Source: Posidonia oceanica
Lineage: Eukaryota > Streptophyta > Magnoliopsida > Alismatales > Posidoniaceae
Length of the DNA stretch: 64,000 nt
Reading direction: 5' to 3'
NCBI GenBank assembly: GCA_037176725.1
Contig: JAZBRS010000011.1
Coordinates: forward strand, 4,960,001 to 5,024,000
Shown here: one piece after another, positions 11,131 through 20,460 of the stretch
Layout: every line of letters starts with the position of its first letter
Numbering within the stretch: the first letter of the stretch is position 1
Notes under the pieces: generated by a model
Databases searched by the model: none
Seen by the model: the letters and a program-made list of their open reading frames with translations, nothing else
What the model was told of the DNA's origin: nothing
Made by a program: the position numbers and the translations under genes

Positions 11131-12600
11131 GCCCGAGCAGAGTTCATTGCATTCCTGAAGGAGTATGCGGATGTCTTCGCCTGGAGCTACGAAGATATGG
11201 TTGGCCTTGATGTAGAGATAGTGGTGCACAATCTGCCCTTGAATCCAGATGCCAAGCCAGTAAAGTAGAAACTGAGAAGATGGCGACCACAGTGGCTGCT
11301 TATGATCAAAGAAGAGATCATGAAACAGCATAAAGTCAATTTCCTGAAGGTCATCCTCTATCCTGAGTGGCTGGCAAACATTGTACCTGTGCCCAAGAAA
11401 GAAGGCCAAGTCCGGATTTGTATCGACTATAGGGACTTGAACAAGGCGAGTCCCAAGGACGACTTCCCATTGCCTCACATTGACGTCCTAGTCGACAATA
11501 CAGCAGGCCACAAGATGCTTTCCTTCATGGACGGCTTCTCCGGTTATAACCAGATCAAAATGGCAAAAGAAGACATGGAAAAGACTTCATTTATCACCCC
11601 CTGGGGGGTCTTCTGCTACCAAGTTATGCCGTTTGGGCTGAAGAATGCTGGTGCAACCTATCAGAGGGTCATGACTGCATTGTTCCACGACCTCATGCAC
11701 CAAGAAGTGGAGGTCTATGTAGATGATATGTTTGCTAAAACCAAAGAGCCTGAGGATCACCATGCCTATTTGAAAAAGCTCTTTAACCGTTTGAGAAAGT
11801 ATAAGCTGCGCCTCAACCCCAACAAATGTGTATTCAAAGCTCTTTGACCGTTTGAGAAAGTATATGCTACGCCTCAACCCCAACAAATGTATATTCAGGG
11901 TGTCTTCTAGCAAACTGCTAGGCTACATTGTTAGCCAAAGGGGGATTGAAGTGGACCCGATGAAGGCAAAAGCCATCGTCGACATGCCACCACTTAGGAC
12001 TGAAAAGGAGGTCAGGGGCCTGCTAGGGCGTTTACAATATATCAATCGCTTCATTGCACAGCTTATGCCCATTTGCGAGCCAATATTTAAGCTCTTGAAG
12101 AAGAATGCACAGATTAATTGGAGCAAGGAGTGTCAGGCTGCATTTGCCAAGATCAAGCAGTTGTTGATCAAGCCTCCTGTCTTGGTTCCCCCCACCAGGG
12201 AGACCCTTACTTCTCTACCTTTCTACCACGTAGCATTCCATGGGCACCGTCTTGGGCCAGCATGATGAATCAGGTAGAAAGGAGCGCGCCATTTATTACC
12301 TGAGCAAGAAGTTCAATGAATGCGAAGCCAGGTACAGTACAATAGAGAAGACCTGCCTATCCCTTGTCTGGGCTGCATAGAAATTAAGGCATTACATGAT
12401 GGCATACCCAGTTCAGCTCTTGTGCCGGCATGATCCTATCAAGTTTCTCTTTCAGAAGCCAGCCATGGTAGGCAGATGTGTTAAGTGGCAGGTGCTACTA
12501 TCTCAGTACGACATCACCTTTGTCACTCAGAAGTCCATGAAGGGCCAAGCTGTGGCTGACCATCTTGCTGATCTCCCACTACCCGAATACCAGCCACTCC
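11131..12600 (+). pseudogene. pol: Element A reverse transcriptase + gypsy-type RNase H
   Basis: RT with RICIDYRDLNKASPKDDFPLP, the catalytic motif SFMDGFSGYNQI, FGLKNAGATYQR and the active site YVDD (11716-11727). It converts element RNA to DNA in the particle. Damage: TAG 11266, a 61-bp tandem duplication (11775-11896) that shifts frame by +1, and a 2-nt loss near 12195 relative to element C, shifting again before the RNase H part (IYYLSKKFNECEARYSTIEKT, then YFDI-like ITFVTQKSMKGQAVADHLA). TAG 12379 lies between. The protein is not makeable from this copy. Confidence 0.9.
11775..11896 (+). repeat. 61-bp tandem duplication within A RT gene
   Basis: Two adjacent copies begin AAAGCTCTTT (11775 and 11836) and cover the FxRLRKYxLRLNPNKC segment. 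Copies differ at about five positions, so the duplication is not very recent. Element C has a single copy. The 61-bp length explains the +1 frame change. Confidence 0.9.
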
Positions 12601-12639
12601 AAACACAGTTCCTAGATGAAGACATTCTCTTTGCAATGG

Positions 12640-13070
12640 AGGACTCTGAGGAAAAAGACCCTGAAGATCAAGAGCAGTGGCAGTTATACTTCAATGGTGC
12701 TGTGAACAAGAAAGGCCGAGGCATAGGCGCAGTGCTGACAACGCCTCAGGGACAGATGATTCCCTTCGCTAGGAAGCTGACCTTCAGATGCACCAATAAC
12801 GAGGCGGAATATGAGGCATGCATCCTAGGATTGAATGTTGCCCTCGAGCATGAGGTGCAGAAGCTGCTTGTGCACGGCGATGCTATGCTGGTGATTTCTC
12901 AAGTAAATGGCGAATGGAAGACAAAGGATCCAAAGCTACTGCCATATCATGAACACCTGCTGAAGCTGATAGAACAGTTTGCGAACATCCGCTTCACATA
13001 CATGAACCGAGCAAGGAACGCATATGCAGATGCGTTGGCAACCCTAGCGTCCTGGCTCAGCATACCTGAA
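12640..13070 (+). pseudogene. Element A second RNase H (archaeal type)
   Basis: A second RNase H following the gypsy-type one is the dual-RNase H signature of the Tat lineage. Visible are LYFNGAVNKKGRGIGAVL, RCTNNEAEYEACILGL, VHGDAMLVISQVNGEW and RNAYADALATLASW. The first catalytic Asp, present as YFDGA in element C, is Asn here (GAT to AAT), so this copy is probably inactive even though the frame is open. The other acidic residues are kept. Confidence 0.85.
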
Positions 13071-14401
13071 GATAGCACAGTGGATGTATCTGTTACTCTC
13101 GTAGAGCAGCCTGCACACTGCATGAACATAGAAGAGGCAGATCCAGCAAAGGAGCAGCCCTGGTATCAAGATATAAAAGCTTTCCTAGAATCTGGCAGCT
13201 TTCCACTCGGTACCTCAGCAACAGATAAAAGAACTCTGATGCGTTTGGCGTCAAAGTATGTATTAGGGGTGGGACAGTTGTACAGAAGGTCATACAATCA
13301 AATGCTCCTACGTTGCCTAAACAAATCGAAGGCTGACACGCTGATGCTTCAAGTGCATGTAGGGACTTGCGGCCCGCACATGAACGGCGTCCCCCTGGCC
13401 AAGAAGATAATGCTTCAAGGATACTTTTGGCTAACTATGGAAGCACACTGCTGCCGGTTTGTATGCAGATGCCACAATTGTCAAGTGCATGGCAACTTCA
13501 TTTGGGCGCCCCCACAAGAATTGCATAGCATGTCGTCGCCTTGGCCCTTCTCCACCTGGGGGATTGATGTCATTGGCACCATCCACCCTGCAGCTTCCAA
13601 TGGTCATCGTTACATTCTGGTAGCGATTGATTACTTTACCAAGTGGGTGGAAGCGGCCTCTTACAAAACAGTAACTGTCGTGGCTACAGAAAAGTTTATC
13701 AGAAACAATGTCATAGCCCGGTATGGGAACCGCATGCGATCATCTCTGATAACGGCACAAATTTCATTGCTAAGAGGATCGAAGACTATCTGCAGAGCTT
13801 CAGTGTCAAACACCACAGATCCACGCCTTACTGGCCACAGATGAATGGCGTAGTGGAGTCCACCAACAAAAACCTGGTCAAGATCCTGAAAAAGATGGCA
13901 GAAACTCACAAGGACTGGCACGACAAGCTTCCTTACGCACTCTAGGCGTATAGGACATCTGTCCGGACTTCAACAGGAGCCACCCCATACTCTCTGGTGT
14001 ATGGCATGGAGGCGGTGCTGGCTATCGAGGTAGAGATCCCGTCACTGCAGATCCTACAAGAAATTAAGTTGGAAGAAGCAGAATGGGTCGAAGATCGCTG
14101 CGTTCAACTGAATCTGATTGATGAGCACAGACTGCAAGCTATGCATAATGCTCACTGTTACTAGAAGCGAATGGCCAGATCATACTTGAAGAAGGTTCAG
14201 CTCAAAGGCTTCCAGTCAGGAGACCTTGTTCTACACGCCATTCATTTGCCTAATGGTCGATGGAAATTCTGACCTAACTGGCTTGGCCCCTTTGTGGTCA
14301 AGCAGGTCTTTTCAGGCGACGCATTAACTCTTGAGGACATGGATCAGGTCGAGCAGTCTAAGCCCATCAACCTATGCTACCTCAAGAAGTACTATCAGTA
14401 G
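13071..14401 (+). pseudogene. Element A integrase
   Basis: HHCC zinc finger (HVGTCGPHMNG ... CRCHNCQVHG, 13350-13500), then the DDE core: GIDVIGTI (first Asp), ISDNGTNF (second Asp) and NGVVESTNKN (Glu). Integrase joins element DNA to the chromosome. A 1-nt loss near 13728 moves the frame; TAG 13943 (Trp in B and C), TAG 14162 (Gln in B) and TGA 14270 (Arg in B and C) follow. The natural end is TAG 14399-14401 after YLKKYYQ, as in C. Confidence 0.9.
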
Positions 14402-15889
14402 CCCGAGGCAACCCCGTTGCAGATGCTTCTCCCCCATCTATGTACTTGCATTCTCATTCCTTGCATTCTCATCTCCCTACATCTCCTATCTTGCCTCCTA
14501 CATCCCTATTCCTGTATATTACCTCATGCTTCTTCTATCCTTCTCTTGCATTTCTGCTCCACTGCACATCCTCATGCATTTTGTCCTTTCCAAACATCAT
14601 CCTTTTTTCAAATCATCATTGTCATCCTCACAAATCATGCATTGCATTTTCTGCCCGGTGATGTAAATCGGAAGTGCTTGCCTGCTTTGGAAGGAGTCCA
14701 CCTTGCCTCACCCGGCACTACTCGAATGTCTTAGCTAGTGAGGGAGCCACCACCCATCAGGACAGGCGAACTGCCCAAACTCATAGGACATACATCTCCA
14801 GAGGAAGAAAAAATGCTAGGATGTGAGTTCAAAAAAGAGAGAATAGACTTCTAGGCTTGGGCATATCAAAAGGAACAGAAGACGAAGATAGAAGCTGGCC
14901 CTAGAGATAGGGGTGTGCAATCTAACCTTGCTCCTTCAGCTCATCTCAGAGGAGACCCAAAGCCCACATCAATGAACCTAAGCACCCTTCTTTTTGCCTC
15001 CAAAATGGGGATAGCAAAAGCCTGTGAAAAAAAAAGAGAAAAGAAGTCAAACAAGCGAAAAAAAAAGAGAAAAAGAGAAGCAAGCAAGAAAGAAAAAAAA
15101 AAAGAGAGAAAAAGAAAGGGGTTGGACAAAAGTCAGTCCAAAAATACAAGCAATATTATCCCCCCATACCTTAGAAAAGAAAACCAAGGGTGTAAGCCTA
15201 AACAATCCACAACTTGCCCACCTCAAAAACAGACACTTATCATCTCCAAGCTAAGGGCAGAGAAAGCCTGCACAGCCATGTGGGAGAAAACAAAAAAAGA
15301 GAGCAAAAAAAAAAAAGTAGGTGTAGGTCATGAAGAGCTTGGCAGGAAGTCTGTCCTCACCACACCACCACCTGAATACCATCAACACCCCTTCCGAAGT
15401 GCCACCAACAAGTTAGGAGTCCAAGTAGGGCCCAGTGAGTCAAGGACCACTCCCTTCCTCTACAGCAGGCACCAAAGCACTCCGTATGCTGAGGGTAAAG
15501 CATACCAATTATTTTAAGCATATCAACCTGCATCATGCATACCTGCATCTCCAATCATCCCTTCCCTCTTTTTAACCGTTCCGCTCTGCAAAACTTGCCT
15601 CGGCTCTGAGACAGTACTCTTGCCAAGCACGCGTTGATGCCGCTCGAGCTGCGCTAGTCCAGAACTCCTGCCAGTCCTCGCCTCCGTGTCAACAGAACCC
15701 CCCTGCTCATATGTGCTTAGCTGCTATTTTCTGATGTTAACTGCTGAATATATTGAACTGCTTTCCCAACTTTAGATTCTACTTTCAGTTAGTGATTATA
15801 TGCCTGTGTGATCTGACTATCTACAGCATTGATAACAGGTACCTTGAAGACTCTGCAGCACCTGTCTGTTCCACTCTGCAGCCTGCGCC
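14402..15889 (+). other. Element A spacer between integrase and extra ORF
   Basis: Non-coding, homologous to 25842-27460 in B and (reversed) 37752-38936 in C. It has a CT-rich start, a purine tract (about 15024-15120, GAAAAAAAA/AAGAGAAA) that produces spurious Lys-rich frames, and a conserved tail ending in TGATAACAG/G (15838), a candidate splice acceptor 52 nt before the extra ORF. B has TTGGTAACAG/G at the equivalent place (27414). Confidence 0.6.
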
Positions 15890-17092
15890 ATGGGTTACCC
15901 CACTCTCGAGACCCCAGTACACTATTCTGAGACCCTGCGGGGTTGGATAGGCAAGCTCACCCAGGAAGACTGTGAAAAGCTGTGCCTCTGGGGCATACCA
16001 ACAAAACTGCTAAAGGCGACTGATGTCGAAGTAAGCCGTCACCTTCTGTGTGCTGCCACAAGATTCTGGAAGCCGGCGCATCATGTCTTCTACTTCGGAA
16101 AGATAGAGCTGACACCTACACTGGAAGAGGTGCGCCGAATCTATGGTTTCTCTCAGCTAATGGGACCGCCCATCTTCATGAGGCGTGATAAGTACATAGC
16201 GGTCCTTTGCAAACTATCTGGACTCTCTACTGACCGGTGCTAGCAAAGACTGATCTGCACCAGCGGCCTTACGCCCATGCTGCACTTGAATTACTTTGAT
16301 GAGATTGTGGACAAGCGTGCCGAGCTCGGAGATGATCTTTGGCTTTGGGGATTTGTCACCCAATTTCTGGGCGAGCTGATATTCACGCATGGTCGGATGA
16401 CAGTTGCGATAGAAATTGCTGAAATCGCACTAGCTGTGGTGACTAGGCAGATAGACCTGGCACCGGTTGTCTTGGCTGAAACTTATCGCGGGCTGGACCG
16501 CATCTCTCACTGGTGCCGCCACTTCCACGGCTGCAGAGTGCTAGTACAGATCTGGCTAGCTGCACATCTAGAACTGGACATACTGCGCCCCTGGGGCAAT
16601 GCTATCGAGACTTACTGCAATAGCGGCCATGCCAGGACAATCAAAAGTGTCCCAGAAGAATACAAGAAGCTATCAGAACTGACGGACGACACCGTAGCAT
16701 GGCGCATCATTCTATCCACGGCTGAGCCTTTCACTATCTTCTTTGACACCGACGATGCGCGACTTGTTGTGCTGCCAGGATTCACCGAGTGTGTGGAGTA
16801 TCATCCCGTCCGGGTCATGTGGCACTTCGGCCTCCAGCAGGGCGCCTTCATAGGCAACACCGCCCCTAGGCTCCTCCAAGCATATCCTATGGGCTCAACA
16901 TCTGCTACAACTGAACTAGCTGATCTGATGCAGCATGGAGTACGGTCTACTGACATAGCATCCGCGTAAGGCTCGGGATGCACCTTTGAGTACCTGACAG
17001 AGGTGCAAGCGCTCTGGCCCATCAGTGAGATACCTCCTGGCGCTCCCCTGTTCCCCGACTCCAGAAAGTCAAAGAAAGCTCGGATCGACTAG
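15890..17092 (+). pseudogene. Element A extra ORF, plant-mobile-domain-like protein
   Basis: Sense-strand ORF downstream of integrase: 400 codons plus TAG, exactly as long (1203 nt) as in B and C. It is a helix-rich, Trp-rich protein without transmembrane segments. The motif RFWKPAHHVFYFGKIELTP followed by TLEEVRRIYGF at about residues 54-85 resembles the FW...F.FG..ELTPTLEE core of plant mobile domain (PMD) / DUF7745-type proteins, a family known from plant transposons and host silencing factors. The C-terminus is basic (DSRKSKKARID). In-frame stops: TAG 16241 (CAG in C, same TAG in B) and TAA 16967. Function in the element is unknown; an accessory role in RNA packaging or silencing evasion would be speculation. 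Confidence 0.7.
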
Positions 17093-17476
17093 AACATCTA
17101 CGTAGCTGTCTGCTTGTTTTGTCCTTATGATGTATCTTTTGGCCTGCCACAGGCGTGTAATCAAGTTCTATCAATACAAAGGCATTCTGAGCCACCTGTT
17201 CGCAGCTCAAACCTGCTTTAAGTGCATGCATGACCATATCAATCATATTGCAAGGCCCTTGGCCAGACTTGCTGCCAAACACCGTAGGAAAGTCCTCCTC
17301 AATCAATCCGAGTGCTGACCCATGCCATCCAAACAAGCAAAGCCGTTGAGCACCATCATCCGGATCTTCTTCCAAGGGCTGGTACCCCAAACTACTCGTC
17401 TGACAAACGCGTCAGTTTTGTCTTCACCCTTTGTTTTTGATGTCAAGGACGCGCTGGCCAACCCCTGACATCATCC
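17093..17476 (+). other. Element A, start of 3' UTR
   Basis: Non-coding DNA after the extra ORF, alignable with B 28664-29047 (shared CTGTATCTTTTGGCCTGCCA-type words and GGTACCCCAAACTACTCGT). No structure found before the long inverted repeat at 17477. Confidence 0.5.
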
Positions 17477-17514
17477 TGATACCAGGGGCATCTTTTGATC
17501 GCCCCTTGGTATCA
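17477..17514 (+). repeat. Long inverted repeat heading the A 3' UTR array
   Basis: TGATACCAGGGGC (17477-17489) and GCCCCTTGGTATCA (17501-17514) pair over 13 bp with one bulged T and an 11-nt loop. The equivalents in B (29048-29103) and C (35874-35929) keep the pairing. Confidence 0.75.
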
Positions 17515-17593
17515 TTCCCCCTCTCTTTCCCCCGTGATATTCCTAGGTATCATGGGATGATCCGCTCTTGCAAAACCTATTCTTTTGATGGCC

Positions 17594-18676
17594 GATAAGT
17601 CCGATATCTTATCAGCTATTCTTTTGCCGGTCGATAAGTCCGATATCTTATCACCCATTCTTTTGCCGACCGATAAGTCCGATATCTTATCATCCTCTCT
17701 TTGCCGGCCGATAAGTCCAATATCTTATCAATCAATCAATCATCCTTTTCGGGTTGATAGGACCGTAAACTATCATTCTCTGGCTGATGATCCAAAACTC
17801 ATCTTTGGCTGATATCCAAACTATCACCTGCAGTTGTGTTATACGGCTGATATCTACTAACTATCCCTCGTAATTGCACCTTCCGGTTGATAGGACCGTA
17901 AACTATCATTCTCTGGCTGATGATCCGAAACTCATCTTTGGTTGATATCCAAAACTATCACCTGCAATTACGTTATACAGCTGATATCCAGTAACTATCC
18001 CTCGCAAATGCACCTTTCGGTTGATAGGACCGTAAACTATCGTTCTCAGGCTGATGATCCGAAACTCATTTTTGGCTGATATCCAAAACTATCACCTACA
18101 ATTGCGTTATACAGCTGATATCCAGTAACTATCACTCATGATTGTGCTTCCGGTTGATAGGATCGTAAACTATCGCTTCCAGTTGATAGGCCCGTAAACT
18201 ATCGCTTCCGGTTGATAGGACCGTAAACTATCGCTCTCCGGCTGATATTCGAAACTATCCTGCGCAATCATGTTATACGGCTGATATCTAGTAACTATCA
18301 CTTGCAAACGCCCTTTCCGATTGATAGGACCGTAAACTATCGCTTCCGGTTGATAGGACCGTAAACTATCGCTCTCTGGCTGATATCCAAAACTATCACG
18401 GGCATTTGCGTTTTACGGCTGATATCCAGTAACTATCACTCATGATTGTGCTTCCGGTTGATAGGACCGTAAACTATCGCTTCCGGTTGATAGGACCGTA
18501 AACTATCGCTCTTCGGCTGATATCTGAAACTATCCTGCACAATCATGTTTTACGGCTGATATCCAGTAACTATCACTCACAACTGCACCTTCCGGTTGAT
18601 AGGACCGTAAACTATCGCTTCCGGTTGATAGGACCGTAAACTATCAGCCCCCGGCCGATAAGTCCGATATCTTATC
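17594..18676 (+). repeat. Hairpin array in element A 3' UTR
   Basis: About 1.1 kb of short inverted repeats separated by 10-20 nt. Types seen: GATAAG/CTTATC (17594-17613), GATAG/CTATC (17756-17774), GATGA/TCATC (17786-17803) and GATA/TATC (17811-17825). The common pattern is GGYYGAT + x + TCCGAAA-like loop + x' + ATC with x and x' complementary. Parts are tandem with a 29-bp unit (TTGATAGGACCGTAAACTAT...). Variable 3'-UTR tandem repeats are known in Tat elements and can seed satellites; the arm covariation is what is seen here. Confidence 0.85.
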
Positions 18677-18689
18677 ACCTTCTTCGCGT

Positions 18690-18714
18690 GACTTTGTTCC
18701 AGGAAGACAAAGTC
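18690..18714 (+). repeat. GACTTTGT/ACAAAGTC hairpin, element A
   Basis: Perfect 8-bp stem with loop TCCAGGAAG, just after the array. B has GACTTTGT/ACGAAGTC (30065-30089) and C GACTTC/GAAGTC (34228-34252): position 6 is T-A in A, T.G in B, C-G in C. Confidence 0.8.
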
Positions 18715-18732
18715 CCGTATCCCCCCGCGGTA

Positions 18733-18751
18733 GGAGAGAATGCCCCTCTCC
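18733..18751 (+). repeat. GGAGAG/CTCTCC hairpin, element A
   Basis: Six-bp stem around AATGCCC. B has GGAGAAG/CTTCTCC around ATGCC (30108-30126); C has GAAGAG/CTCTTC twice (34087-34106, 34184-34204). The GATGCCC loop is conserved while arm bases change together. Confidence 0.75.
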
Positions 18752-19157
18752 CTTCGCGCTTCTTTTTGCTTGCTTGCTCCCCCATGCGGGGACAGGTTGC
18801 CCTTTTCTTTCTCGCCTTGTTGCGCAAGTTTGGACCAGCTGCCAAATTTTTGCGCTGCATTGCAGTTTCTTCTTTTAGCATTCCTTTTGCATCAATTCTG
18901 CACTTCTTTTTCTAATATTGCATACCAGACTAACCACATCAGCATCATCAGCATCATTTGCTTTGCATCAGCATTAGCATGCATTGCATACATTGCATTC
19001 CATCTGCACTTGCATTTTGCATTGCGGCGACGAGCTACGACATTCAGTGCATCTGCCGAATAAGTGACTCACGCCAATAGTGATTTTCTGCTCCCATCGG
19101 TCAGATGGGGTGTCTTGTCAACCCTAAGCAGTGGCCTTGCTTCGCTTGACCTCACTC
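18752..19157 (+). other. Element A 3' UTR tail
   Basis: No gene. At 19107-19122 GGGGTGTC + TTGTC + AAC is an interrupted inverted copy of the LTR start (GTTGACACCCC at 19172), about 50 nt upstream across the polypurine tract. B and C carry equivalents at 30538-30553 and 33769-33784. Confidence 0.5.
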
Positions 19158-19166
19158 AGGGAGGGG
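19158..19166 (+). promoter_or_regulatory. Polypurine tract of element A
   Basis: AGGGAGGGG followed by CATC and then the LTR start TGTTGACACC at 19171. C has the same tract on the minus strand (33725-33733). It primes plus-strand DNA synthesis. Confidence 0.85.
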
Positions 19167-19849
19167 CATCTGTTGACACCCCATTTTGAGAGGCTGAATC
19201 AATGGAATCCTTCTAGTGGCTTCTGAACCAAAACCGAGATCCAAAACCACACTTTCTCTTCAACCTTCACTTCAAATCAAGCCCAAAACCTAACCTAGAA
19301 TCACAACCATTTCCCCAACCCAAAAACCATAGCAAAACCCATCCTTCCTAACCTAGAAAACCCAGCAAAAAACCCATAGAATTTCAAACCAAAACCACTA
19401 CCAAAAACCCTAGAAAACATAGGTAAGACTAACTTTTTTCTACACCCTAAACCCCTCCAAAACCTTCCAAAATCCAACGTCAAACCCTTGGTCAAACACT
19501 AGAAATCCTAGGCCACACACTCACCAAATCCCACCTCATTTCCATGCCTCTATCCCCTTCATCTCTCCAAATTATCCTTTTCTCTCTCCTGAATTATTCT
19601 TTTCTCTCTCCTCTCTATCCTCCCTCTTATTCTCCTTCTTTTCCTTCCCTTCTCTCTCCTTTTCTTGCTTGGCAGTGGGCCCCCCTCGTGCATGTCTCCT
19701 TCCTATATTTTATCTGTATTTTTATTTTATTTTTGTCTTATCCCTTGATTTTCTAATATTTAATTTCTTTACCTCCCTCTCTTTCTTCTTTCTTTCTCCA
19801 TTTCTTTCTTTTCTTCTTCTTCTTTTTTCTTTTCCTTTCTTCCACTAAA

Positions 19850-20460
19850 CCTTTAAAAACCTTCAAAACTCTAATTAAAAAAGGAAACAAAAGAGAAACA
19901 AACCAAAACCTTAAAAAGAAATAATTAAAAAACTTGAACAAACAACTAAAAGGAAAAATCCAGCTAAAAGCAATTAAAAAGCTAAGAATGCAATCTAAAA
20001 ACATAAAACAAACAAGAGAAAATGTCATTAAAATAAACAAAACAAAAATACAATCAAAACAAACAAAAAGCAAGAACCCTCTTAAAAATGGCAACAATCA
20101 AGAGTAAACCCTAAAAAAAGAAGAAGAAACAATTAAAAAACTCTAAGATAAGTAATTAAAAAAAACAATTAACAAATCTAAGGAAACAATTAAAACTTAA
20201 AACAGTTTAAAACACCTAATTAAAAAGAAAAAAAGAGGAAAAACTTAACTTAAAAACAATTAAAAAAAAAACTTAACAAACATTTAAACAAAATTAAAAA
20301 ACAATTTAAAGAAACACTTGAAGAAAAATCATAAAAACTTAAAACAAAAACTAAAACTCCTCCAAACCTTAATTAATTAAAAAAGCAATCCTTTAAAAGC
20401 ATTATTAAAATCCTAACTTAAAAACAACTACTTTAAAATATTTTCAAATCTTTTTTCATT
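19850..20460 (+). repeat. A-rich low-complexity zone in LTR U3
   Basis: Degenerate AATTAAAAAACAA/AACTTAAAAC repeats. The same zone occurs in F (54420-55020) and, complementary, in E (50050-51010). No ORF of interest. Confidence 0.8.

Noticed and set aside
14915..15517. Lys/Glu-rich 200-codon ORF
   Set aside because: Produced by an oligo-A purine tract in the integrase-extra ORF spacer; not conserved as an ORF in B or C.
17594..18676. CRISPR-like direct-repeat array
   Set aside because: Plant retrotransposon 3' UTR; units vary in both repeat and spacer, no cas genes, position next to a polypurine tract. It is a retroelement tandem repeat.
19850..20460. Matrix-attachment or replication-origin-like A-rich zone
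   Set aside because: It is simply the low-complexity U3 zone shared by A, E and F LTRs; nothing more specific can be supported.
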